From: Rutidosis leptorrhynchoides
Taxonomy: Eukaryota; Streptophyta; Magnoliopsida; Asterales; Asteraceae
DNA: 64,000 nucleotides
Assembly: GCF_046630445.1 (NCBI RefSeq)
Contig: NC_092333.1
Span: forward strand, 354,425,001 to 354,489,000
Direction of reading: 5' to 3'
The translations under genes were made by a program, and so were the position numbers. Numbering within the stretch: position 1 is the first letter of the stretch; each line of letters starts with the position of its first letter. Of this stretch, positions 48,335 to 64,000 are shown piece by piece. The notes beneath the pieces were generated by a model. It saw only the letters and a list, made by a program, of their open reading frames with translations. It was not told the DNA's origin and searched no databases.

Positions 48335-48475
48335 TCAGAGGATGATGAAGAATATTGTCTGTAAGGGTTTAGTGTCAGGAGCAAGGTATTCGTTAATGAC
48401 TTCAGCAGACACTGAATCATTTGGATTCTTTGAAGGCAGGTTCAGTCTTTGTGATTTGTCCACAGCCTCCTTCAT
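48335..48475 (-). CDS. Conserved 46-codon sense segment, copy in H
   Basis: Counterpart of 28411-28551 with KEAVDKSQRLNLPSKNPND after the ATG; same length and same stop. It differs from F at a few codons (for example Lys>Glu and Ser>Thr in the middle). In H a minus-strand ORF upstream (48574-48912) ends in an NRELVLEMLMKQQKL segment and may be an earlier part of the same ancient reading frame. Not recognised. Confidence 0.45.
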   Translation of the reverse strand: MKEAVDKSQRLNLPSKNPNDSVSAEVINEYLAPDTKPLQTIFFIIL

Positions 48476-48817
48476 ACTTTGCTCAATCCATTTTCCAGTT
48501 CCAAAACTTCTCTATTTCTGAGCTTTGTTAATACACTAATCTTTATCATCAAACTTTTTACAGCTAAGGTCGTTTACAGTTTTTGTTGCTTCATCAGCAT
48601 TTCGAGAACTAGTTCACGGTTCAGAGTGTTTTTCAGAAACTTCACATTCGAAGTATGTAAGCCTTGGAAATAGACGTTATGTATAACTGTTGGCTTCAAC
48701 ATGCTGTGAGATTTCAAAATACTGATTGCTAACTCCCAATGATTTGTATGACAATTCTCGTTACAAGAGGCAGATGAGTAAATGATGAGGTTTCGATAAA
48801 TATAAAGATTCTTCGGA

Positions 48818-49015
48818 ATGCCCAAGATCAGTGAAGTTGTTGGTAAGTTTATTGCTAATGTGGTGGAATATGAAAGGTTCTCCGGTAACAAAAGGGTAAT
48901 CACATATATCAAAATTATGATAAGGCTACTCCGAATGAAAAAAACGAAGTTGTCTTGCTGGAGCTGTGATATAATTTGCTACTTTGCAAAGGAATTGCAA
49001 GGTTATTTTTGCTAA
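48818..49015 (+). other. Antisense zinc-knuckle-like segment in H
   Basis: A 65-codon plus-strand ORF, antisense to H, ends in CWSCDIICYFAKEL. A CCHC knuckle would read C-x2-C-x4-H-x4-C; here Tyr replaces His and Leu the last Cys. The G copy (60434-60478, minus) reads CWSCDKIGYFEKEL. Position and strand are odd for a Gag knuckle, so this may be chance. Confidence 0.25.
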
Positions 49016-49984
49016 TAAATGCCAAAAGATCTGACACAGATATGTGTTAAATTATGACTTTGGTTTCGAGAGCTTTTTAAGTACATAACTGTGGGTAATA
49101 TGTGGTTGGATCATCATCTCGATTGCTCATTATTTGAAGTGTCTTCAAAGATTTTCGAAGGGTTTGAACATAGATTGTAATCGTTTGTATACATTTGATG
49201 TTCTAACACACTTTTGAAGTCAAAGTATAGCTTTGAAAGATGTAGGAATCTAAAAGTAATGGTACCGGTTATATCTCGAATTGAATTCTGAGATTTTAAA
49301 ATCAAAATACGTAATTGGGTTTGAATGAGTATGGTTGTTTTGATTTCTATGAAAGAATGTATATTATTGTGAAAGTAGGAAGTATAATTGATAATTTGCT
49401 TAATCTAATTCGAAGAATGTAAAATATTAATTGTGAATTTATATATATCTCTCGGGTATTACCTACCCGTTAAAAAATTTTCACAATTAATATTTTGTAC
49501 ATAAGAATTTTATTACAGTCTTTATGAAAATATATATGTATATATTCTCCTCAGATGTAACATAGATTTTAATGAGTTAATACTAAATTAAACTCATTCG
49601 ATTTACGGTTGGAACTAGAATTGAATAATTCCTTGAAGGTTTAGAGGTTACATAAGTATTTCTTCAATAATATTGAAATTATGAATCAATACTTCGTTAT
49701 TTATTGAGATGTGATGTTGGTTTTCGTTAAATTCTTGTGAACTTCGCAAAGTACGAATGATGTTATCTGAAAAGTTTCGGTTACATCAATGATGAAGTGT
49801 AAAATCAAATATATACTTGATTTATTAGGAATTGGAATTTGTTGAATTGAGACAGAGATTGTAGTTAACGATGGTTAAGTCGCGGGTGAGGGACGTACAT
49901 TATTGCGTATTTGTAATATGAATTAACTGAGTAGTTAAGATTCACACACAATAGCTTAGCACGGAAAGATTTATTTTTTATTTC

Positions 49985-50078
<94 letters not shown>

Positions 50079-50453
50079 TATAATTTCTTCAAAGGGAATG
50101 AGTTAATTCTTCATAACTTGTGGATACAATATACACATTATTGATTCGTAATGATGTCCACAGTGATTCTTGAACTGACGGAGTTTGTGATGTTATAGGT
50201 GTTGTTGATTCTGATGTTGACTGTACTGACGATGCTGGTGGCGTTGACGGTACTGTTGATGCTGTTGGTAAAACAAGTTTAACTTGTTAATCACACACCA
50301 TTTTTGTCAGGGTTTCTACTATTCCTTCTATCATTTTGGTTCGCTTAACTGATTTATGGTTAGGGCTAGATTAGATGATCTCTAAGACTTTAGAGATTAT
50401 ATAATCGCCGCGGAATGTTTCTCCAATGAAGTTATGAATTAATACTTCGTCAG

Positions 50454-51044
50454 TTATTGTTGTTGGTACTCCTTGGTATCTATGGTGCGTATGACGTTGA
50501 TGCTCGTGGGACAGATTGTGAAGTTGAGGTTTACAACGCGGTTGTGGTTGGAGGTGGTAATGGTACTGTTGGCGTTGATGATGGTGGTACTGGTTATGCT
50601 GTTGGTGCTTCTGCTGGTGTTTGTAATCTCTGCACCATATTCTCCAAAGCCACTACCCGAGCGCGAAGTTCGTTGACTTCTTCTATTATTCCAGGATGAT
50701 TGTCGGTCGGAACGAGCGTCGGTCGGAACGAGCGGATAAATAAAATCTAGAATTTGATGTAGTATATAATCGTGACGAGATACCCTGGAAATGAGAGAGA
50801 AAATGGTGTCTCGAATAGGTTCGCCGGTAAGTGCTTCAGGTTCTTCGCCAAGAGGGCAATGTGGTAGATGGAAAGGATCGCCTTCTTCTTGTTTCCAATG
50901 ATTAAGGAGGCTACGAACCCATCTCCAATTCATCCAGAATAGGTGATGACTGATTGGTTGATCCATTCCGGTCACACTGCTTTCGGAGCTTGAGTGAGAT
51001 TCCATTTCGGAATCCGAGTGACTTGAACTGATGAAAAATTCCAT
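50454..51044 (-). pseudogene. Gag-position ORF of element H, frameshifted by a 16-bp duplication
   Basis: Starts MEFFISSSHSDSEMESHSSS and keeps the MDQPISHHLFWMNW segment and the HCPLGEEPEALTGEP segment that in F is interrupted by a stop. At 50702-50733 a perfect 16-bp tandem duplication (GTCGGTCGGAACGAGC twice, plus strand) shifts the frame, so the coiled-coil part is replaced by an unrelated Ser/Thr/Asn-rich tail. The open length of 196 codons is therefore misleading; about 115 codons are native. Confidence 0.65.
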
Positions 51045-51462
51045 TTCGTACGATTGGATAAAGGATTTTCGATATAAAAATGATTTTTCGGCTATCGGGT
51101 GGTATTCTATTTACATAGGATATCTATATATAGAGATCAAAAGATTTCATAGATTACGGAGGAATTTGCGGGGTATGTCAGGTAAAGTTTAAAGTAACAG
51201 ATACGATAAGATATGATTTAGCAGATACGCTAAGATATGAAGTTTTTCTATACACTACTCATGCAATTAATGTAGCAAGACGTGTCTAGACTAATAATGA
51301 TAAGCAGGTAATTTCCTATGGATGATAAGCAGATGATTTCCGACTAGAAATGATAAGCAAAACTTTTGACATGCAGACACGGTCGAAGTCCAGACTCACT
51401 AATGCATCCTAACGACTTATCAGTTAGACACACTAATGCAGACCTGGTTCGCTAAGACCACC

Positions 51463-51474
51463 GCTCTGATACTA
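51463..51474 (-). other. Primer-binding site of element H, altered
   Basis: Reads TAGTATCAGAGC on the minus strand; the second base of TGGTATCAGAGC is A instead of G. The adjacent ~70 bp (51378-51450) differ from F by an extra ACACTAATGCA-containing duplication. Confidence 0.85.
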
Positions 51475-51476
51475 AC

Positions 51477-55399
<3,923 letters not shown>

Positions 55400-55404
55400 C
55401 CCAT

Positions 55405-58014
55405 TACCTATCTGTTATATCATATATTTTATTTTTTTTACAAGTCGATGCCCTGTTCGAACAGACACAAAATCAATTGCTTACTTTCAGATCGAATTTC
55501 AAAAATCTGTTATTGTGGTGTTGTTAGGAACCCTCCACTCAAACTACCTGCAAATTCTGAGCCTCCAATTTCACTTAACGATTCTTAATTCTCGAGTTAA
55601 AGTTTTATGTTTCAAAAGTCAACCGAGTGTTTTAGGATTAAATTGGAGTTATAGGTGTCGTTTCAATTGAAATTAATGATTCAAAAAGCTTCCACGAAAT
55701 CATTTACAACATATTTTGTGTTATAAATTTTGTCTAATACGTTCGAAAAATTCGTTTTTGGATATTGGAGTCATACTTTTTTTTTTGTTCATCAGCGAAC
55801 AGCTGATGCTGTACTTTCCTTTTTTTTTTTTTGTTGTTGTTTGATATCTGTTATATTATAACCACAAATATATATATTTCAATTCCAATGGTAAATCAAA
55901 CGATAAATATTGCTATGGATTGTGTTGATTTTGGTCTGATCGTTTGAATTCACCAAGAAGAAGAAACAGTTTATTTAAACGGTTTTTAATTATTTTTTCT
56001 GAGTTAATTGAATCTGTTAATTAAATGTAAATGATTATCAGTTGTTTGTTACATCTAAAAAATCTTAAAGTAAATCAAGAAGTTGCTGGTAACTGGAATT
56101 GATCCCTGGATCGATTTAAATGGTAATAAGGAAGAAGATAAAACTGGAAATAAAAGGAATACTGGTTAAAAAGAATTGGAAGGGATTTAATTCAGATTAG
56201 CAGACTTAGAGGGATGGTTAAGTGTGATGATGAGGAACGAGAGGCCTCGGGTTCGATCCCTGCTTGGTTCATATTTTTAAATGGGCTTATAAGGTAGTTT
56301 TTACATATTAAAATCATTATTATTATTGTTACTATTATTATTATTATTATTAAAATTTTAGTTATTATTATTATTATTAGTATTATTGTTATTATTAGTG
56401 TTATAATCATTAAGTATTATTATTTATCATAAATTATTAGTATTATGATTATAGTAGGTAAGTTATTATTAATGATATTATTACTAATGCTATTATTATT
56501 AGTAAGAATTAATATTTAGTATTACTATCATTAAGATTATTAGTATTAATAATTAAAGTAAGTATTATTATTAATATTAATACAAGTGTTATTATTAATA
56601 TTATCATTATGAGTATCATTATTAATGAATTACTACTAAAATTATTATCATTAGTAATAAATTGGTTAATTTTATAGTTACTACTAATATCAATATTATT
56701 ATTATTATCATTAATACTAAAAGTATCATTAATTTTTAAATCTATCATTTTATTAAAAACTAGTATTATTATTATTAAAAATATTATTAGTAGTATCACT
56801 ATTACTAACATTATAAATATTATTAAAACTATCTTTTTATATAAAAACTTTCATTTTTGTATTATTATTAAACCTAATAGTATTATTATCATTATTTTAA
56901 CATTTTCATTAAATTAACTAACAGATGATATTCATATAACAATATATTTGATACACATAACTTAACAAAAATTTAATATATTTTTATATACAAAATGAAT
57001 ATAAGAAACATATGTATCTCATCAATATAAAAAGGATATAATTAATAAATTTATATTTGTTCGATTACAACCATGTATATTAATAAATATACAAATGATA
57101 TAGGTTCGTGAATCCGAGGTCAACCCTGCATTGTTCAATATAGTCATATGTATTTTTACTACAAAACACATTAGGTGAGTTTCATTTGCTCTCTTTTTAA
57201 ATGCTTTTGCAATATATATTTTTGGGACTGACAATACATGCGCTGCTTTTATAAATATTTTACAAAATAAGCACAAGTTCATGAAACTACATTCTACGAT
57301 TGTTTTGTTATACCGGATATCTGTACTTATTATTATTATGCTTGGTAACCTAAGAATTAGTGAAAAACACTAATTGACGCGAATCCTAAAGGTAGATCTA
57401 CGGGCACCAACCACCCCCATTTTCGAATAGTGGAAATGCTTTAGTACTTCGAAAGGTACTTGTCATACATTTAAATAGTGGAATGTATGATGCCAGATAT
57501 CTTAAGCGCTCTATGTTAAGGTTGGTTACCAGGCGATTCATCGTATGAATGATTTTTGCAGTTGTAATGATCCTGCACATTTAATTAAATGAAATCTTAT
57601 AGCTTATTAAACGTTATGATTATTATATAGAAATTAAACCTATGAACTCACCAATCTTTTGGTTGACACTTTAAAGCATGTTTATTCTCAGGTATGAAAG
57701 AAACCTTCCGCTGTGCATTTGCTCATTTTAGAGATAATACTTGGAGTCATTCATGACATATTTCAAAAGACGTTGCATTCGAGTCATTGAATTCATCAGG
57801 ATTATTATTAAGTCAACTATAGTTGGATATATTATGAGATGGTATGCATGTCGTCAACTTTCGATGTAATGAAAGATTGTCTTTTCAAAAACGTATGCAA
57901 TGTTTGCTAAAATGTATCATATAGAGGTCAAGTACCTTGCGATGTAATCAACTGTTATGAATCGTTTATAATTGATATGGACTTCGTCCGGATGGATTAG
58001 GACGGGTTATCACA
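55405..58014 (+). repeat. Element G 5' LTR, right segment
   Basis: Continues the LTR of G after element H; 55405-56178 matches 63227-64000. 56280-56900 is ATT/TAA-rich. The last ~900 bp (57060-58014) match the LTR ends of F and H in reverse orientation. ORFs 55373-55670 are LTR sequence, found again at 63178-63492, and are not taken as genes. Confidence 0.9.
56200..56275 (+). repeat. tRNA-like (SINE head-like) segment in element G LTR
   Basis: TGGTTAAGTG (56215-56224) fits the RNA polymerase III A box at most positions, and GGTTCGATCCC (56250-56260) fits the B box with one mismatch, 25 nt apart. Surroundings (GAGAGGCCTC before the B box, then a transition into AT-rich repeats) resemble the head of a tRNA-derived SINE. 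It does not fold as a full tRNA as far as I can see. Confidence 0.4.
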
Positions 58015-58016
58015 GT

Positions 58017-58028
58017 TGGTATCAGATC
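58017..58028 (+). other. Primer-binding site of element G, altered
   Basis: TGGTATCAGATC: the Met-type site with G>T at position 11. Two bases after the LTR end, as in F. Confidence 0.88.
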
Positions 58029-58477
58029 GGTGGTTGTAGCGAACCAGGTCTTGCATTAGTATGTCTAACTAGTAGTTATTAGGATGCATTAATAAGTCTG
58101 GACTTCGGCCTAGTAGTTGTTAGGTTATATTAATATGTCTGGACTTGAACCTGGTATGCATGTCAAAAGGTTTTGCTTACCACCATTTGTCGAAAATTAT
58201 CTACTTATCATTTACAGTCTCGACACGTCTTATTGCAATTATTGCATAGATGATGTACAGACAAATTCATATCCCATCACATTAGACTTTGTCTGACACG
58301 TTTCCTTAATTCTCTCCGTAATCTACGGGATCTTCTGTACTATATTTAGGTATTCTATGTAATAAGAATATCATCCGATATCCGAAAATCATTTCATATC
58401 AAAAATCCTTTATCTAATCGTACAAGACGGAACTCGCAACTAGTTCAAATTCCTTAGATTTCGACAGCTATTCCGAT

Positions 58478-58873
58478 ATGGGTTTCGACTCAAGCTCCGA
58501 AGAAAGTGTAACCGGAATGGACCAACCAATCAGCCATCATCTATTTTGGATGAATTGGGGCTGGGTTCGTAGCTTACTTAGTCATTGGAGACAAGAAGAA
58601 AGCAATCCCTTTCATCCACCACATTGCCCTCTTGACGAAGAACCTGAAGCACTTACCGGTGAACCTGTCCAAAACACCATGTTCTCTCTCATTTCCAGAG
58701 TATCTCGTCATGATTATATACTACACCAAATCCTATATTTTATTTAACCACTCGTCCGAACCGACAATCACCCCGGTGTAATAGAAGAAGTCAATGAGCT
58801 TCGTGCTCGGGTGGTGGCTTTGGAGAATATGGTGCAAAGGTTACAAACACTAACAGCAGCACCAGCAGCATAA
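58478..58873 (+). pseudogene. Gag-position ORF of element G
   Basis: In frame from 58478 to a TAA at 58871-58873, with one internal stop (TAA 58745-58747). Keeps the MDQPISHHLFWMNWGWVRSL segment, the HCPLDEEPEALTGEP segment and the coiled coil with EEVNELRARVVALENMV, ending in Ala/Pro. The acidic Ser-rich N-terminus of F and H is frameshifted away here. Same length as F after allowance for the N-terminus. Probably a diverged Gag N-terminal part; not recognised with certainty. Confidence 0.6.
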
Positions 58874-59309
58874 ACAGTACCACCATCAACAACACCAACA
58901 GTACCATCACCATCACCAACAACAACATCCACATCCTACACTGCAACATCAAAATCTGTCCCACGAACATCAACATCATACGCACCATAGATACCAAGGA
59001 GTACCAACAACAATAACCGATGAAGTATTGATCCATAACTTCATTTATATTCTGTGAAGAATATGTGATTCCTAATAATTAACGATGAAGTATTGATCCC
59101 TAACTTCATTAATATTCTGTGAGGAATATGTGGTTTTTAAAAGTTTTAAAGATTACCTATTCTAGCTCAACCGAAAAGTAAATGAGATTAATATCATATT
59201 AACTCATTAAATCCATTACTATATCTGAAGAAAATATATATGTATATATATTTTCATAAAGATGGTAATTAAAAATTCTTTTGTACAAACAGTTAATGGT
59301 GAAAATATT

Positions 59310-59323
59310 TTAACGGGTAGGTA
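59310..59323 (+). other. Internal copy of polypurine-side motif, element G
   Basis: TTAACGGGTAGGTA is identical to the string directly before the 3' LTR (62247-62260). Here it is followed by ATACCCG, giving a CGGGTA/TACCCG hairpin. Also present in F (29603-29616) and H (49460-49473) on the minus strand. Confidence 0.8.
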
Positions 59324-59579
59324 ATACCCGAGGAATATTTAGATTTCACTTTAATAAGTTACACTGTACATTCTTCGAATCTGATTCAATAGTCATTTAC
59401 TATCCTATTTACATCCACAAATATACGAATCCGTTCACCACAGAATAACCATTTTCATTCAATTTCATATTTGGATTTTGACCTATCAAAATTCAACAAG
59501 TGGCATAATGAAGAAAACATTGAACCAAAATAAAATTTGTTATAAACAAACGAACTAACTAATTGAAATATTGTTAAGA

Positions 59580-60125
59580 ATTCACGCTAAGTGTTCCTAG
59601 CCAACTGTTCCTAGCTAACTGGTTACATTTTATTTACCGCAATTTAATTATCAAAATTTATATTCTCTCAATTTTATTTATCGTCATTTAATTTCTGTTA
59701 TTTATTTTACGCACTTTAAATATTGGGACACGTATACAAAGTTTTGACATATCATATCGACGCATGTATATATATTATTTGGAATAGCCATAGACACTCT
59801 ATATGCTGTAATGCTCAAGTTCGCTATACAGGGTTGAGGTTGATTCTACAATAATATATATACTCTGAGTTGTGATCGAGTCTGAGACATGTACACGAAT
59901 TCTGTAATTGTATATATGTATAATAATATTATTGGTACATCCTAACACAATAAGTATATAATACGTTTTGATAAATCCTAAGAAAATACGTACACAATAC
60001 GTCTTAGTTAATTCTAAGACAATACGTATACAATAGGTATCTGGGTTGATGCAAAGACAATACGTATACAATACGTCATGGGGTAATTCTAAGATTTTAT
60101 ATATATAAATTGATTATTGGACTAT
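59580..60125 (+). repeat. G-specific segment with 36-38-bp tandem repeat
   Basis: 59941-60095 holds four copies of a 36-38-bp unit with an AATACGTATACAATACG core (starts near 59941, 59977, 60013, 60051). The left part shares GTTATTTATTTTACGCA with the LTR of E (35219), so it may be a fragment of an E-like LTR. F and H lack it. Confidence 0.5.
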
Positions 60126-60433
60126 CAACATTGGACAATTAAAAATGAATTAAAATATTAATTATAACATATGAAACTAAACAATTCTTTAAGTTTGCCA
60201 CTTGATTTCATCTTAAACCTCAATTGTATCTTAACGATTACAATCTGCGTTCAAACCTTTCATGATTCTTGAAAACACCTCGATTGAGAGAATGAACCAA
60301 CCGCATTTCATCTACGAAAGGAAAGATTTATGCATATAGTTATGTACCTGAAAAACTTTCGGAAACTGAGTAAATGTTTAACACATAGCTGTGCTAATTC
60401 CTTTAGTGTTATTGTTACCCAAAATAACTTTGC

Positions 60434-60478
60434 AGTTCTTTTTCAAAATAGCCAATTTTGTCACAGCTCCAGCAAGAC
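60434..60478 (-). other. Antisense zinc-knuckle-like segment in G
   Basis: Reads CWSCDKIGYFEKEL antisense to G, followed by QSYFG. His and last Cys of a CCHC knuckle are replaced. See the H copy at 48818. Confidence 0.25.
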
Positions 60479-60517
60479 AGGTTTGACTTTTCGTTCGAAA
60501 CAACCTTATTATAACTT

Positions 60518-60628
<111 letters not shown>

Positions 60629-60879
60629 TGCTCTTTTATTGTTACCGGGGAACCTTTTATATTCCACCATATTGCCAACAGCGTTTAATCATCTAAAAAC
60701 ACAATTCTCTTGAAACCACCTCGGATTGATAACCGATGATTCAGTTATGGCTGCATTAAATGTAGAGGAAACAGTAAAATTGTTGATGGCCTAAATGGCC
60801 AAGAGTTTGATGATAAAGAATGGAGTGATGGAAACACTCAATAGAAAATTTAGTACTGAAAAGTGGATTATGCGAAACT

Positions 60880-61020
60880 ATGAAGGAAGCCGTGGACAAA
60901 TCACAAAGACTAAGTTTGACTTCAAAGAATCCAAATGATTCAATGCCTGCTGAAGTCTTTAGCGAATATCTTGCTCCATACTCTAGACCCTTGCGGACAA
61001 TAGACTTCATCATCCTCTGA
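60880..61020 (+). CDS. Conserved 46-codon sense segment, copy in G
   Basis: ATG followed by KEAVDKSQRLSLTSKNPND, ending at the TGA that closes 61020; same length as the F and H copies. Compared with F I count about eight silent codon changes and about ten replacements. One extra base just before the ATG puts the upstream frame out of register. Not recognised. Confidence 0.45.
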   Translation: MKEAVDKSQRLSLTSKNPNDSMPAEVFSEYLAPYSRPLRTIDFIIL

Positions 61021-61606
61021 TCTTAGATATCCAAAGATATTATCGTATCTTTCATTATAAATATCCTCGATATTTCTGAAGATATTTTCATAACTAATCA
61101 TATCTGAAGTCATTTATCTCTTCTCGCTATCAGTGTTACATCATATAAGAAACTGTTAGTTTCTATATTCTGTAAACTTTCGAGATTAAACTAGGAATGT
61201 TTTTTGAAGTAGTGTTGGAAGCTGAAGCATGAGTTAGTATAATATAATGACACTTGATCAACGTGATTATATTACAGTAAGTCATGCTGAGTTTCTAATG
61301 GAACGTGATGATTCACAGATCATAAAGTCATCATGTGCCATGTTACATAACTCTGTCATTCTGCTTAACTTCTGAACATATCAAGAAAGTATATTCTTGA
61401 TAGTTCTATTCTCAGTGATTTTGATAAATTTGAAAATCAAATTGTGCTATCACGTTCCTTCCTGCTTAGAACATTATAAACAGTCGAAACTCTATACCTA
61501 CGAATTCTAAACCATTATTTGCTTGACTTAAAGTCGAGAAGAGAAAACAAAAGTATGAAACTCCAAAATATAAGGGGGAATATAAAACTCAATAACAACA
61601 CGAAAA

Positions 61607-61780
61607 TTACAAACCGTGTATATCAATGTTTATCGCAACATAAAGACACGGGAGAATTAAAAACACTATAACCCCAAGGTCGAAGAAGAAGAAAACAGAT
61701 TCTTCCGGTGGAAGTTGGAAAAGGAGAATGATTGTTGTGATAGTAAGGATAAGGACAAGGATTAGAACTGGATTAAGCAT
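61607..61780 (-). CDS. Antisense 57-residue hydrophobic protein, copy in G
   Basis: Antisense to G, 57 codons with no indel relative to F and H. Starts MLNPVLILVLILTITTIILL; the QLPPEES turn and the ILPCLYVAI segment in the second hydrophobic stretch are kept. Tyr residues before the second stretch are Phe here, and hydrophobic positions swap Ile, Leu, Val and Phe. A TATAAAT (61850-61856, minus) lies 69 nt upstream. All three element-sense frames have stops across this stretch, so it is not a shadow of a sense gene. Confidence 0.62.
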   Translation of the reverse strand: MLNPVLILVLILTITTIILLFQLPPEESVFFFFDLGVIVFLILPCLYVAINIDIHGL

Positions 61781-61849
61781 TTTCTTTTAGAGGTATAAAC
61801 TAAGAAAGAAAGTATAGGAATGGTGAGAATAATGGAACGGAAGAGTTTA

Positions 61850-61856
61850 ATTTATA
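61850..61856 (-). promoter_or_regulatory. TATA box of antisense unit in element G
   Basis: CATTATAAATTAAAC on the minus strand, at nearly the same distance from the antisense ATG as in F. Confidence 0.5.
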
Positions 61857-62224
61857 ATGGGAATATCAGACAGAGTAATCGAGGCAGATCACCTTATTTA
61901 ATTATGGAGATCTTAATTTCTTTATTCGCCGAAGAATCAAATCTTTTAGATTTCGAAGATTTCCTCTAAAACCCTTGAATTCCGGAATTCAACAGTGACT
62001 ATGTCAAAAGTTAAGACGTACCTTAATTTTTAAATTCAACCATAACTAGTCAAAAGTTATGATGAAACCTTTGTTTTCTCATTTCACTCTTTTGTGACAG
62101 CTTCACTCGTACGCTTCACATAATCGAATCGTTTTATCTATATCAGTCAATAATGATAGAACTCCATTTATCAACTCATATTTGTCATGAAAACATTTCT
62201 ATTGTTAGCCATGACCACCTCACT

Positions 62225-62261
62225 CAAATTTCGGGACGAAATTTCTTTAACGGGTAGGTAC
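62225..62261 (+). other. Element G polypurine-tract region
   Basis: AAATTTCGGGACGAAATTTC, then TTTAACGGGTAGGTAC and the LTR start TGTGACGACCC. Such an AATTTCGGGACGAAATTTC string is common at the 3' end of plant chromovirus-type pol, hinting at the progenitor. Confidence 0.7.

Positions 62262-64000
<1,739 letters not shown>

Noticed and set aside
56200-56275. A functional tRNA gene
   Set aside because: No acceptor or anticodon stem can be assembled around the A- and B-box-like motifs.

Overview
The window is AT-rich repeat DNA from a flowering plant. No host gene, tRNA or rRNA gene was recognised; nearly all of it is LTR retrotransposons of the Ty3 type, inserted into one another. The LTR styles and the initiator-Met and Asp primer-binding sites fit a eudicot. 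An Asteraceae genome is my best guess, from familiarity with such LTRs rather than proof. Elements are named A to I here.

Layout. A (1-9413, left end outside) is a decayed Athila-like element: broken gag and protease, an acidic ORF, an unrecognised 165-residue ORF, then a ~3.2 kb LTR. Solo LTR B (1966-5185) splits the acidic ORF in frame. C (5' LTR 9454-11253; internal to 21267; 3' LTR from 21268) is a dead Athila-like element with gag, protease, RT, RNase H and integrase remnants. It carries solo LTR D (16542-18740). Its 3' LTR is cut at 21840 by E, a gag-protease-only element with an Asp-type primer site. E's 5' LTR is split by F (23376-35198, minus strand, TSD ATTGT). E is cut again at 41585 by G (plus strand, runs past 64000). 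G's 5' LTR is split by H (42488-55399, minus strand, TSD CCCAT), and H contains a 617-bp copia-like solo LTR, I (46815-47431, TSD CCTTC). The nesting is therefore C > E > G > H > I, five levels. LTR divergence judged by eye agrees: C about 9%, F and G about 3%, H about 1%.

F, G and H are one family of large non-autonomous elements with 3.5-3.9 kb LTRs and 4.2-4.4 kb internal regions (without I) and no pol. Each carries a 5' sense ORF in gag position, a conserved 46-codon sense segment, and near the 3' end an antisense 57-codon ORF for a small hydrophobic protein. In F and G a TATAAAT lies 70-77 nt before its ATG; in H the same TATA is separated from the ATG by solo LTR I. The ORF has the same length, with no indel or stop, in all three copies although G differs from F at about 35 of 57 codons. 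This small antisense gene is the best candidate here for something undescribed.

Other structures of note are an array of five hairpins with compensatory stem changes inside solo LTR D, and arrays of short GC-rich near-palindromes directly upstream of the TATA box in four different LTR families (A, C, E, I).
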